From positions 485,628 through 549,627 of the forward strand of contig CAJQLE010000001.1 in assembly GCA_905479105.1 (NCBI GenBank): 64,000 nt of DNA, read 5' to 3'. The DNA is from an uncultured Flavobacteriales bacterium. GTDB taxonomy: Bacteria > Bacteroidota > Bacteroidia > Flavobacteriales_G > Salibacteraceae. A program made the translations under genes and the position numbers. Below the pieces are notes generated by a model, which saw nothing but the letters and a program-made list of their open reading frames with translations, ran no database searches and was not told the origin of the DNA. Positions 7,936-17,478 of the stretch are shown one piece after another; position 1 is the stretch's first letter; each line of letters opens with the position of its first letter.

Positions 7936-10053
7936 ATGCAAGCGGCACATATTATTTCTAAAGGACTTCAATTAAAAGAGTCTAACGTTTTAAGCGCCCT
8001 GGCACTTTTTGATGAAGGTGCGACCATCCCGTTCATTTCCCGCTATAGGAAAGAGCGCACGGGGGGATTGGATGAGGTGCAATTGCAAGCCATAAAAGTC
8101 TTCTACAAAACGCTGCAAGATTTAGAAAAAAGGCGAGCTTATGTTTTAGAGTCTATCGAAGAACAAGGCGCAATGACTCCAGAGCTAAAAGCAAAACTTA
8201 TAGCCTGCCAAGTGCTCTCAGAATTAGAAGACCTGTACTTTCCATTTAAAACAAAGCGTAAAACAAAGGCCGATACAGCAAGAAAATTGGGCTTAGAACC
8301 ATTAGCTGCGGCTTTAATGAAACAAGATGTTTCTGATCCAGAGAATTACGCTCAGCGCTTTTTGCGTGGCGAAGTCGTTGATACTGAAATGGCTTTATCT
8401 GGAGCGCGAGACATTATGGCTGAATGGATCAGCGAGCGAACAGTAGCCCGGGATATTGTGCGAAAACACTTTCAACACTCGGCAATGATCAAGTCAAAAG
8501 TCATCAAAGGGAAAGATGACCAAGAATCAAAATTTCGCGACTATTTCGATTTTGAAGAGATGTTATCCAGATGTCCAGGTTACCGCGTTTTGGCGATAAG
8601 AAGAGCGACAGAAGAAGGCGTGATTCGTATGTCCATTGCACCAGATAGACAATCAGGAATAGAAAGAGTTGAGCGGTATTTTGTTCGTCAACACGATGCA
8701 TCCAACGAGCAATTGCGATTAGCAATAGCGGATTCCTACAAACGACTTCTTGAACCTGCTATTGAGACTGAATTTAGAAATGCCTCGAAAGAAAAAGCAG
8801 ATATCGAAGCCATCAATGTTTTCGCAGAAAATTTACGTCAGTTATTACTTGCTCCTCCAATAGGTTCAAAGCGTGTTTTGGCGATCGATCCTGGATTTAA
8901 ATCAGGATGCAAAATTGTCTGTTTGGATGAGCAAGGAAGTCTTCTTCACAATGAAACCATTTATCCACATCCTCCTCAAAATGAAGGCAAAAAAGCGGCT
9001 TCAAAAGTGAGCACTTTGGTGCAGACATATAAAATTGAAGCAATAGCAATTGGCAATGGAACCGCGGGGCGCGAAACAGAGCGTTTCATTCAAAGTGTTC
9101 ACCTGCCTCCTGACACAGAGGCTTATGTGGTCAATGAAAATGGTGCTTCTATCTACTCCGCTTCGTCTTTAGCGCGGGCAGAATTTCCAAACTATGATGT
9201 GACCGTGCGAGGGTCTGTTTCAATTGGCCGCAGATTGATGGATCCATTGAGTGAATTGGTGAAGATTGATGCTAAGGCCATTGGTGTGGGGCAGTACCAG
9301 CACGATGTAGATCAAAAATTACTGAAAGAAAAACTGGATGCCACTGTAGAAAGTGCCGTGAACAAAGTTGGAGTCAACTTAAACACAAGCAGTGAACACT
9401 TGCTGCAATACGTAAGCGGAATTGGACCAAAACTCGGGGCGACCATTGTTGCACATCGCAATGAAAACGGACCTTTTGAATCTCGAAAGCAGTTGCTTGA
9501 AGTCACTGGATTGGGTGAGAAAGCATACGAGCAATGTGCAGGGTTTTTGAGAATTGCAGATGCTAAAAACCCATTAGACAACAGCGCTGTTCACCCAGAA
9601 AGCTATGCCGTAGTAACCAAAATGGCAAAAGACTTGAAGTGCGATATCAGAGACATTGTGCGCAACAACGAGCTGATTGACTCTATTCCAATCGATCGAT
9701 ACGTGAGCGATGCCATTGGATTACCTACGCTCAAAGACATTGTTGCCGAGCTTAAAAAACCAGGGCGCGATCCGCGAGGGAAAGCCAAGCTATTTGAATT
9801 CTCGAAGGATGTTCGAAAGGTGGAAGACCTTCAAGTAGGCATGATCTTACCTGGCATAGTAACGAACATTACACGCTTTGGTGCATTTATAGATGTGGGT
9901 GTAAAGCAAGATGGGCTAGTGCATGTGTCACAATTGGCCGATCGTTTTGTAAGTGACCCTCTAGAAGTTGTCAAGCTGAGTCAAGAAGTAAGAGTGAAAG
10001 TGTTGGAAGTAGATCTAGCGAGGAAAAGGATCGCGTTTACTATGAAAATCTAA
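7936..10053 (+). CDS. tex: Tex-family RNA-binding transcriptional accessory protein
   Basis: A 705-residue homologue of Tex (E. coli YhgF), a cytoplasmic nucleic-acid-binding protein. Domain order is typical: N-terminal helical Tex domain, with FISRYRKERTGGLDEVQLQ near the start, a YqgF/RNase H-like domain (RVLAIDPGFKSGCKIVCLDE), paired helix-hairpin-helix motifs (YVSGIGPKLGATIVAHRN and LEVTGLGEKAYEQC) and a C-terminal S1 domain (GIVTNITRFGAFIDVGVKQD). The frame is open upstream to a TTG at 7888, but the ATG at 7936 fits the family N-terminus (MQAAHIISKGLQL) and lies 5 bp after a -7-like TATCTTCG. Length matches the family. It is followed by a strong terminator. Confidence 0.95.
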   Translation: MQAAHIISKGLQLKESNVLSALALFDEGATIPFISRYRKERTGGLDEVQLQAIKVFYKTLQDLEKRRAYVLESIEEQGAMTPELKAKLIACQVLSELEDLYFPFKTKRKTKADTARKLGLEPLAAALMKQDVSDPENYAQRFLRGEVVDTEMALSGARDIMAEWISERTVARDIVRKHFQHSAMIKSKVIKGKDDQESKFRDYFDFEEMLSRCPGYRVLAIRRATEEGVIRMSIAPDRQSGIERVERYFVRQHDASNEQLRLAIADSYKRLLEPAIETEFRNASKEKADIEAINVFAENLRQLLLAPPIGSKRVLAIDPGFKSGCKIVCLDEQGSLLHNETIYPHPPQNEGKKAASKVSTLVQTYKIEAIAIGNGTAGRETERFIQSVHLPPDTEAYVVNENGASIYSASSLARAEFPNYDVTVRGSVSIGRRLMDPLSELVKIDAKAIGVGQYQHDVDQKLLKEKLDATVESAVNKVGVNLNTSSEHLLQYVSGIGPKLGATIVAHRNENGPFESRKQLLEVTGLGEKAYEQCAGFLRIADAKNPLDNSAVHPESYAVVTKMAKDLKCDIRDIVRNNELIDSIPIDRYVSDAIGLPTLKDIVAELKKPGRDPRGKAKLFEFSKDVRKVEDLQVGMILPGIVTNITRFGAFIDVGVKQDGLVHVSQLADRFVSDPLEVVKLSQEVRVKVLEVDLARKRIAFTMKI

Positions 10054-10079
10054 TGCAGTATCCGATTCACTATAAAACC

Positions 10080-10110
10080 AAAAAGGAGGAATATTGAATT
10101 CCTCCTTTTT
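10080..10110. terminator. Strong rho-independent terminator after tex
   Basis: A 13-bp perfect stem (AAAAAGGAGGAAT / ATTCCTCCTTTTT) with a 5-nt loop, 26 bp after the tex stop. The A and T tails let it also end transcripts of the convergent NHL-type gene. Confidence 0.85.
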
Positions 10111-10133
10111 GCAAATAATTAAACCTGATATTC

Positions 10134-12197
10134 TTAATGCACTACAAGAGGCGCTCGTTTAGGTTGACTGTTTTTTTCGTTGTCACTAAACTGAACAAAA
10201 TACGTTCCTGCAGCAAGATTTAAATTGATCGCAGATTGGCCAGGGCTGACTACCTTTTGAACTACAACTTGACCAACTGAATTCATAATTTCTAATTGAA
10301 CCTTAGAGTTTTCATTGTTTTGAATTCTCAATAATCCATCACTTGGGTTTGGATAAAATCGAATCGAAAGGTCATTTACTATGTTATTCACCCCCACAGT
10401 GCTGTCAGGCACCCAATCAAGTCGGTTTACGGTTTCAGTAGTATTATTCACGTACCAAATATGCCCGTCAGGGCCAATTGTTATCCCCATGATGCCTTCT
10501 TCTTCAATGGCAAGGCGCTTCAACTCCATTGCGGGACTAGCTGTCCGATCATAAATGATAATCTCCCCCGTTGCGTAATCGCTGATTAACATGTAATCAC
10601 CCATTAAAGCTATTCCAGAAGGCTCAATTAACTCTTCATCAACCACAATTTCCCATGTATAATCAACAACATGTTGATATTGAGCAAGCGTTTCAAAAGG
10701 ACCGTAGCTTGGAGTTCCTCCTAAGTTTCCAGATTTAGCGTCTATTTTTATTACCCGCTGATTTCCATAGTCAACTACGTACAACCAATCGCTTTCCTTA
10801 TCATATTCTAAATGACTGGGCACATGATCATTTGGATCTGCGCTAACGTTCTCATCAGAAAATCTCAGAATTTCACCATCGGCATGATCATCATTACCTG
10901 GTCCATGATCAGCAACAAAATCATAACGAACAATATCTCTGTTGTAACCATCAAAAACCCAAAAAGCATTTTCAGATTCATGTGCTATGCCTTGACATTC
11001 AGGACTTTCATGAAGCATATCCAAATGACTTCCATTTCCACCTGAAGGCTGAGCATACACTTCCGGATCGCTAGACCACAATGCTGGTCCTGTAAATGCT
11101 TGTCCTCCATTATGGTTTGCATCATAAACTCCAGGAGATGTGCCAAAGTTTCCATTTTCACTAAACGCAATTCCTGTTGAAAGGGACATAAAATGCCATG
11201 CATTGCCATCTCTTCGCCACAATTCACTTTGATTCGTTTCTCCAGCATTCGAAATGGTAACTGTGCTACTTCCGGTGTTCTCTGAGTCCTTATTCAGAAC
11301 CCACAACTCTTTCTTAGTTAAAACTGGGTGAAAATCAAGATCCGTTGGAATATTTACCATTTCTCCCGCGTCTGCAATTTGCACTACAAGTGGAAGCGTC
11401 ACCAAATATGAGTCAATGATGTTAGGTCGAATAGGCCCAATAAAAACGGCCAGGCTAGCATCATCATTAATTGGGTTAGCGTCCAGATTCCCTCCATTCA
11501 AATTACTGTGAGAAACCGTCAATTCGTATTCCCCGTCCGCACTAACTGTCCATGGAGATGGGTGGTCAACATGTGCGCGCTCACCGTTGGCAATAGAAAG
11601 TCCAGAAACAGTTTGAGTGACTGGGCTTCCCCCGTCAATAGTATAAGATAGGTCAAGACTAGTAATAGTTTCACTTCCAGCATTAAATACTTCTGCCCCT
11701 ATTTCGACATCTCCTTGCGGTTGATACGGAGCTGTATGAGCATGCAACATGATTAAATCGTATGCAGGCGGCTCAGCAGCCTCAAAAGTGAAGTAATCAA
11801 AGGACCCTAAGCTTTGGAACTCAGCCACCAGAAACCCGTTAATATAAACGAAGAATTCAAAGCCTCCATCACCCCAATCATCGACATATGCTATGCGATA
11901 GGTTTCATTTTCTACTAAACAAGCTGCACTTGACATAAACGTTGAGTTGTTGGCATATCCACCCGGCTGCTGAAGTTGCAACCCTGCCCCGCTGCACCCA
12001 ACCAAGGAATTACCACCACTGAGAATAGTTCCTTGCCCGCAAGTACTATCTGTGCTAACTAACTCCCAATACCCTTCATACCCGTAGGCATCGGAATTGA
12101 TTTCTATTTGAACTTCAACTTCTCCAGGAACGCACTGAGCATGAACTGCCGTGCAACCGAGAAGGCCGATGATAAATCCTATTATATTTTTTTTCAT
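10134..12197 (-). CDS. Secreted protein with NHL-like repeats and T9SS type A sorting domain
   Basis: A 687-residue secreted protein. A signal peptide (1-20, ending VHAQ) is followed by a Cys-rich N-terminal beta domain (about 21-140), a region resembling a CARDB/APHP-like Ig module (about 150-250), and then a beta-propeller-like region (about 270-600) with NHL-style blades such as PSGIALMGDYMLISDY and GIMGITIGPDGHIWYVNN. The C-terminus (about 610-687) is a T9SS sorting domain beginning IRFYPNPSDG. The protein should reach the cell surface or medium by T9SS. No catalytic motif is seen; binding or scaffold roles are possible. It is 51 bp downstream of another T9SS gene on the same strand and may be co-transcribed with it. 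Confidence 0.8.
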   Translation of the reverse strand: MKKNIIGFIIGLLGCTAVHAQCVPGEVEVQIEINSDAYGYEGYWELVSTDSTCGQGTILSGGNSLVGCSGAGLQLQQPGGYANNSTFMSSAACLVENETYRIAYVDDWGDGGFEFFVYINGFLVAEFQSLGSFDYFTFEAAEPPAYDLIMLHAHTAPYQPQGDVEIGAEVFNAGSETITSLDLSYTIDGGSPVTQTVSGLSIANGERAHVDHPSPWTVSADGEYELTVSHSNLNGGNLDANPINDDASLAVFIGPIRPNIIDSYLVTLPLVVQIADAGEMVNIPTDLDFHPVLTKKELWVLNKDSENTGSSTVTISNAGETNQSELWRRDGNAWHFMSLSTGIAFSENGNFGTSPGVYDANHNGGQAFTGPALWSSDPEVYAQPSGGNGSHLDMLHESPECQGIAHESENAFWVFDGYNRDIVRYDFVADHGPGNDDHADGEILRFSDENVSADPNDHVPSHLEYDKESDWLYVVDYGNQRVIKIDAKSGNLGGTPSYGPFETLAQYQHVVDYTWEIVVDEELIEPSGIALMGDYMLISDYATGEIIIYDRTASPAMELKRLAIEEEGIMGITIGPDGHIWYVNNTTETVNRLDWVPDSTVGVNNIVNDLSIRFYPNPSDGLLRIQNNENSKVQLEIMNSVGQVVVQKVVSPGQSAINLNLAAGTYFVQFSDNEKNSQPKRAPLVVH

Positions 12198-12248
12198 AAT
12201 AAGGTTTTTAAGTTTCTAATAAATTGATGTTTTAAAACTACTCTTTAC

Positions 12249-13106
12249 TTAATGTTGTTTTACCAACTTGATAGTTTGATCCTCAATTTTCAAGAAATAA
12301 ATATTCGGAGGTAAATTTGATAAATCGATTGTATTGATGTCAGAATTTAAATTTCCGAACATCACCAATTCCCCACGCGTGGAATAGATTGTAAATTCCT
12401 TTGAGGTTGATAATTTCAGTTCAATACTCAGTTTGTCATAAAATGGATTTGGATAAGCAATCATTTCCGAACTATTAGTTTCTTCTAATATAGCCGTTGG
12501 GGGGGTCTCATAATTGAATGCAAGGTCATCTGTTAACATTACGTTTCCAGGAATATTACCACCAACCTGAATCCACACTTCAACAGAATCTCCAGCCTTA
12601 GGGCCAAAATAGATTATTGGGATATCAAATTCTGTGTAATCGACGGTGCTGGCATGAAACGCTTGTGCCCCTAAACCAGTTAGACTGTCCCCTAAATAAA
12701 CATATACCACTATACTAGATGTATCTAGGCCTGCTAGGTCTTGTTTAATATAACCTGATAATGATAGCAAGTTGGAATTAATGTGCATTCGCGCATGATC
12801 CAAATCGGCATTTTTTAAATTTAACAAGGCAAACCCCGGTACTGTTTCTGATGCGCCCAATAAGGTTATCTCCTTTGATCTTAATTCCATTGCATAAGAG
12901 CCCGTATAAGCATCTTCAGACTTAACAATAAGACCATCTATAGATAAGCCTAAATCATAGTAAAACTGGGTGGTAAACTCACCCCAGTTGGCAGGTTCTT
13001 CTCCGCTAGCCACTTGAACCCAATTCTCAAAACTTCCATTTGGAATTTGTTGTGCCTGAATTGCAAATGTTGCTAAGAATGAAAAAAAGAATAATAAATG
13101 TTTCAT
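12249..13106 (-). CDS. Secreted protein with T9SS type A sorting domain
   Basis: A 285-residue secreted protein. The ATG at 13106 begins MKHLLFFFSFLATFAIQAQ, a clear signal peptide; an open stretch of nine codons upstream adds nothing useful. The mature part opens QIPNGSFENW, typical of Bacteroidota beta-sandwich proteins that resemble carbohydrate-binding or PCMD-like modules. The last 70 residues are a T9SS sorting domain (IAYPNPFYDKLSIELK to LVKQH). No catalytic residues are recognisable, so a binding role is an inference. It lies upstream of the NHL-type T9SS protein on the same strand. Confidence 0.75.
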   Translation of the reverse strand: MKHLLFFFSFLATFAIQAQQIPNGSFENWVQVASGEEPANWGEFTTQFYYDLGLSIDGLIVKSEDAYTGSYAMELRSKEITLLGASETVPGFALLNLKNADLDHARMHINSNLLSLSGYIKQDLAGLDTSSIVVYVYLGDSLTGLGAQAFHASTVDYTEFDIPIIYFGPKAGDSVEVWIQVGGNIPGNVMLTDDLAFNYETPPTAILEETNSSEMIAYPNPFYDKLSIELKLSTSKEFTIYSTRGELVMFGNLNSDINTIDLSNLPPNIYFLKIEDQTIKLVKQH

Positions 13107-13258
13107 GTTATTTGTTTTGTAGGTTTTCAACAAGAATATTTCATGAAGGTAATCTATTATTAAGTAAGATGTTGGCTTTTATTAGGAGAAGAAGGGTTTC
13201 CGAAAGTATTATGTAGTGGAGGGTGAATAGAATTTAAACAACTCTCAACCACCCGAAA

Positions 13259-13618
13259 TTATTCGAGAACGAGGGGGTCTTTCGAGAAATCAAGTTTACC
13301 ATAAAAACCTATCCTTCACATGAAGGAGTCACAAACGAGTTGCTTCGATTGAAAATGGGTGATGAATTGATTATTGGGGAATCCTGGGGAACCATTGGCT
13401 ACAAGGGTGAGGGCACATTCATATCTGGTGGTGCGGGTGTCACACCATTTATTTCCATTATCAGGCATCTCCATTTCAAAAATGAAATCGGGAATAACAA
13501 ACTCATTTTTGCCAATAAGCAAAAGAGCGACATCATTCTTCAGCGTGAATTTGAAGCGATTTTAGGTGAAAACTTCATCAACATACTTTCGGATGAAAAA
13601 ACCAAAGCTGCCTGCTAA
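13259..13618 (+). pseudogene. Remnant of a flavodoxin/ferredoxin reductase-like gene
   Basis: The + frame here reads as the middle of an FAD/NAD(P)-binding oxidoreductase: a substrate-side strand FTIKTYPSHEGVTNEL, the FAD-domain segment LKMGDELIIGESWG, then the NAD-binding start GEGTFISGGAGVTPFISI and LIFANKQKSDIIL. The N-terminal half of the FAD barrel is missing (an in-frame stop lies at 13235) and the frame ends at 13616-13618 before the usual C-terminal CGPP segment. There is no proper start codon. A further open stretch continues in another frame to about 13700 (starting PKLPAKALLLLKEKG), which may be a second remnant. I read this as a decayed gene. Confidence 0.75.
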
Positions 13619-13736
13619 GGCTTTACTGCTTCTTAAAGAAAAAGGTATGTCAAGAAAATTGACGGGAGCTTCGGGGTTCAGAAAATTAATTTTAATTTAA
13701 GTCAAAGTGAAATTACACTTCTTTTCAGCTTCTAAA

Positions 13737-16478
13737 TCAATTTGCACTTTGTGTATAAATTATTTCGACCCGCCTATTCATTGCTCTGCCTTCATCCGAA
13801 GTATTAGGAGCAATCGGATTTGTTTCCCCTCGGCTGATTATTTTCAAGTCTACATCTTCTATCCCGGCCCTTTCTAATTCATACAAAACCTGGGATGCAC
13901 GCAAGATTCCAACACGATCATTTACTTCTTCAGATCCTGCATCATCGGTATGCCCTTCCAAAATAATCAACATTTTATCAGATTCTCTATAGAATGGCGC
14001 TATCGTTTTAATAATATATGAAATTTGTGATTGTGTGATTTGAATGCTATTAAAATCAAAATGATAATTCACCCCTTTTTCAGTTTGAATAATTTTGGCA
14101 TAGCTTCCATCCTTATTAAGGAACTTATCATAAGAGCTTCCATATAGTGGATCTACAGGCGCTTTAAAGATAGCCCGTGGCAGGGCACTAAGTTTGTCAT
14201 TATAAGCAGTCCCTGAAGAAAGCTTAGGATCAGCGTTATCAATAGTTAATTCCACATCAACCGGCTCTTGATTGTCCATCGGATTATCAACTGCAGCAAT
14301 TGATCCTTCATCTGCTTGCTTCATCAAAATCGAATCTTGCTCAGTTTGTTTAGATTCCGCCCCCCCAACCACATGAAGAGAAGAGCTATCGTTAACAATG
14401 GTAACGTCCAAATTATTGGAGGAACGACTCGCTCGCGGATCCGCTGATACATCATTATTTATATCAGTTCCTTGAGCGTTATCAATAGTTAATTCCACCT
14501 CAACCGGCTCTTGATTGTCCATCGGATTATCAACTACAGCAATTGATCCTTCATCTGCTTGCTTCATCAAAATCGAATCTTGCTCAGTTTGTTTAAATTC
14601 CGCCCCCCCAACCACATGAAGAGAAGAGCTATCGTTAACAATGGTAACGTCCAAATTATTGGAAGAACGACTCGCTCGCGGATCCGATAATACATCATTA
14701 TTTATATCAGTTCCTTGAGCGTTTAAATCGTTAGGTTGATTAACTGGTAGACCCAAGTCAAATATTGTTTCATTCGTCAATGGCCTCTCATTATGACTAA
14801 TCATTAAATATTCTTGGAGTGAAATGATTTTTGGGTTATTGATTTCATTCCCGTTCATTGAAAATGAATACCGCGTTACTGAATCGAGAGAGCTCAAATC
14901 AAAAGTAGAATCCGAGACTACTTGCACGCTGATTATAGTTTGACTATTTTTATCTATTGCCGTTAGGCTGTCTATGCATCGGATAATGCTTTCGTTACTA
15001 TCTAAAATAACGCCTTCAATAATTTTTGTCGCGAGAAAAAGTTCTATTTTTTGCTCGTCATCGATGTGGACAATGAACTCGCTTAGATTTCCAGACCAAT
15101 ATTTATCTAATGAGGACTCATCCAATTGATCTAGCAGCTGAATAACCGCTGATTCTTTTTCAATTTCTTGAAAAATAAAATCAGAAAATACCGAAATGGA
15201 AACAGCTTCCTCCTCATTTCCATTTGCATCAACCAACCCAACTTTGACTTGACTAGATGTGTTTTCAGGCGTTGAATAAAAGACTTTTTGATTCAATGGT
15301 AAATTCTCAAAAGTGAAACTTCCTGCAGAATCCGTTCGGGTTTCCGCGATTTTGTTACCCTTGGCATCTTTTGCTTCAACTAATATATTGCTAACTGATG
15401 CATCCAGACTATCCCCTATTTTGATTTTCGCTTTGATATTATATATTGGGGCTTCAGCCTGAATTGAACCTCTCGGAATAAGTGAATTAGTTTTTGGTAA
15501 TTCGACTTTATATGTATTAAGTAATGCTGGAAGTTCTATTCTCTTGTTATCCAAGGGCCTTAATCTGCTAACATGCATTTGATCATCATATGAATCGCTA
15601 TGCCGCAATGCTCTTGGGGCTAGAGTAGTATATATTTGTTTACGCTCAGTTTCTCTCGAAATAAATGTATAGAAAGCAAAGCTGTCCTTGCAACACCAAT
15701 AATTGCCCTCGTAACCTGGTGTGTTTATACCAATCAACGGCAGCGGAGTTGACCAATTAATCAAAGACGTGTCCATTGATTGCGACATATAGATGTCATA
15801 ATTAATAGAATCATCATAATTAGTCGCTCCATAACTATTGGTTCGGGAGAAAAAGAGGTATTTACCATCCTCGGTAATGAATGGTGTGATTTCCGATGCT
15901 GTAGTATTTATATTTTGACCAAGGGGCACAGGCTTCTCATAATATCCTTCAAGTTTGTTTTTAAACGAGATATAAATATCATCTGATTGTTTCCTTTGTT
16001 TCTCCAATGAAATCAAGCACCAGTTACCCTTAGGGTGAACATATAGATCATAAAAAGGAGTTTTTGACGTCATCCCCTTCATCTTGATTTTTTTTGGAGC
16101 ACTCCAAACTCCATCAACAAGCGAACTGAATGAGAGCCCCTTCATGTTTGGATTACTATTGGAGGTTGATCCCTTTAAATAAATCGTATCAGCATTTTCC
16201 GAAACCCCAACAACAAAATTATATGGATTAGAATTTATCTCTGAATTTAATGCGGAAATTGAATCCCAATTATCATAAGCGCCAGAGCTAGTATGTACTA
16301 TCTCAGAGGTATAATCTCCATTTTCAAGCTGCGTTTCAGAAGTAAAATAAGCTTCATTTTTATTGATTAGCAAACCAGTTGATTGAAATTCAACTCCAAT
16401 TATTGGCGGCCAAATTGTCCTCTGAGCGTTAGCATTTAATATGTGAAGAAATAAAATTAAACAAACTAATATTTTCAT
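13737..16478 (-). CDS. PorE-like outer-membrane protein (PD40, carboxypeptidase-regulatory and OmpA domains)
   Basis: A 913-residue protein. The ATG at 16478 gives a signal peptide (MKILVCLILFLHILNANAQ); an upstream start would overlap the preceding gene. Domains in order: PD40/WD40-like repeats (about 40-300, with DGKYLFFSRTN), a carboxypeptidase regulatory-like domain (about 350-420, ending AGSFTFENLPLN), a long linker containing two near-identical 81-residue repeats (about 587-748), and a C-terminal OmpA peptidoglycan-binding domain (about 790-913, ILEGHTDDAGSEEVNDRV). PD40, CRD and OmpA is the order of PorE, the T9SS component that connects the machine to peptidoglycan; the TPR part of PorE is not evident. 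It is the third gene after a type B T9SS substrate and a PorP/SprF protein, so a role in anchoring that adhesin is likely. Confidence 0.85.
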   Translation of the reverse strand: MKILVCLILFLHILNANAQRTIWPPIIGVEFQSTGLLINKNEAYFTSETQLENGDYTSEIVHTSSGAYDNWDSISALNSEINSNPYNFVVGVSENADTIYLKGSTSNSNPNMKGLSFSSLVDGVWSAPKKIKMKGMTSKTPFYDLYVHPKGNWCLISLEKQRKQSDDIYISFKNKLEGYYEKPVPLGQNINTTASEITPFITEDGKYLFFSRTNSYGATNYDDSINYDIYMSQSMDTSLINWSTPLPLIGINTPGYEGNYWCCKDSFAFYTFISRETERKQIYTTLAPRALRHSDSYDDQMHVSRLRPLDNKRIELPALLNTYKVELPKTNSLIPRGSIQAEAPIYNIKAKIKIGDSLDASVSNILVEAKDAKGNKIAETRTDSAGSFTFENLPLNQKVFYSTPENTSSQVKVGLVDANGNEEEAVSISVFSDFIFQEIEKESAVIQLLDQLDESSLDKYWSGNLSEFIVHIDDEQKIELFLATKIIEGVILDSNESIIRCIDSLTAIDKNSQTIISVQVVSDSTFDLSSLDSVTRYSFSMNGNEINNPKIISLQEYLMISHNERPLTNETIFDLGLPVNQPNDLNAQGTDINNDVLSDPRASRSSNNLDVTIVNDSSSLHVVGGAEFKQTEQDSILMKQADEGSIAVVDNPMDNQEPVEVELTIDNAQGTDINNDVSADPRASRSSNNLDVTIVNDSSSLHVVGGAESKQTEQDSILMKQADEGSIAAVDNPMDNQEPVDVELTIDNADPKLSSGTAYNDKLSALPRAIFKAPVDPLYGSSYDKFLNKDGSYAKIIQTEKGVNYHFDFNSIQITQSQISYIIKTIAPFYRESDKMLIILEGHTDDAGSEEVNDRVGILRASQVLYELERAGIEDVDLKIISRGETNPIAPNTSDEGRAMNRRVEIIYTQSAN
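14233..14718 (-). repeat. Two tandem 243-bp direct repeats inside the PorE-like gene
   Basis: Copy one is 14233-14475 and copy two 14476-14718. They differ at only a handful of bases and the period is 81 codons, so the frame is kept. The encoded unit runs from AQGTDINNDV to VELTIDN and is hydrophilic, Asp/Asn/Ser-rich, without a recognised fold. The near identity points to a recent duplication of a linker segment. Confidence 0.9.
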
Positions 16479-16488
16479 TATTAATAGT

Positions 16489-17475
16489 TTAAAATTTAGA
16501 CCCTTTCCGGGTTGGTAAAATGTAAGCGAGATAAAATTCATGTGTAAGGCCAACGCCTGTCACCCCAAGAAAGCTTTTCTCTGCGGTGTATACAATGTTA
16601 AACCTTTGATTTATATGAGCCCCGAAACTTATATTCATTGCCTTACTAGATCTGTAGCCAAATCCTAACCAAACCAAATTATTATAAATCCCGCGAAATG
16701 AAATAGAATGATCGATTGGAGACCCAAAAGTGAATCTCGTAACTCCCGCAGCCGAAACGCTAAAAAGTTGATTTATATTATAGCGGTAAGAACCATTGAT
16801 TATTAAGTTTCTATCCACTAGAAGACCGGAACTATCAGCCCTGTTCCAAGATTGATTGAGGGCATCTAAAAACGCTGCCCCGAAGTAAAAATTTTGGGAA
16901 TGAACATTACCGCAGAAGCTAATATTTGCACTAGAGTTAGTAAGACCGCTTTTCTGTATTTGCCCCCACGCCACGTCCGTTCCATCCTTAAAGCTAAGCC
17001 TCTCTGGATCTAGTTGAAATCTAGAAAAAGAAACCACAGGACCCAATCCAGCGTAAATATCTTTTCCTATTCTTACTTGTGGTGACCAATGCAATCGTGT
17101 TTCCAACTTACTAAACGCCCCAGCTCTATCATTGATAATCGAAGCATTAAATACATGAAATAAACCTCCCTTGCTTCTCTTTTTCCCCCGTCTTAAGGCC
17201 CCGCTCTTGTATGCAGATTTAAGATAAGCGGGTTTATTATAAGTTGTCGAGAATATAAGCTGCTGCGTATTAGGGGTAGATTCTGACCCCAACCACTGAT
17301 ACCTATTGAAAAGCCCGAATTCTGGACCATCTTGAATCGCAGTTAGGCTTGGGTTGATCATCGATGGATTCACAAATGACTGAGACATAAAAAAGTCTTG
17401 CTGCGCATTTAACTTCCCCCATGAAAATAAAAACAGACTAATGACCACAATTGGTTTTAATTTTTTTTTGATCAT
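16489..17475 (-). CDS. PorP/SprF family type IX secretion membrane protein
   Basis: A 328-residue outer-membrane beta-barrel protein of the PorP/SprF family. It has a signal peptide (1-24, ending LNAQ) followed by the family hallmark QDFFMSQSFVNPSMINPSL, then alternating amphipathic strands ending in an aromatic-rich C-terminus. SprF-like proteins are dedicated partners for T9SS substrates with type B (CHU_C) sorting domains such as the adhesin SprB. Here the gene begins 3 bp after the stop of a 3220-residue type B substrate and is followed after 10 bp by the PorE-like gene, so this protein very likely serves secretion or anchoring of that substrate. Confidence 0.92.
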   Translation of the reverse strand: MIKKKLKPIVVISLFLFSWGKLNAQQDFFMSQSFVNPSMINPSLTAIQDGPEFGLFNRYQWLGSESTPNTQQLIFSTTYNKPAYLKSAYKSGALRRGKKRSKGGLFHVFNASIINDRAGAFSKLETRLHWSPQVRIGKDIYAGLGPVVSFSRFQLDPERLSFKDGTDVAWGQIQKSGLTNSSANISFCGNVHSQNFYFGAAFLDALNQSWNRADSSGLLVDRNLIINGSYRYNINQLFSVSAAGVTRFTFGSPIDHSISFRGIYNNLVWLGFGYRSSKAMNISFGAHINQRFNIVYTAEKSFLGVTGVGLTHEFYLAYILPTRKGSKF

Positions 17476-17478
17476 AAC

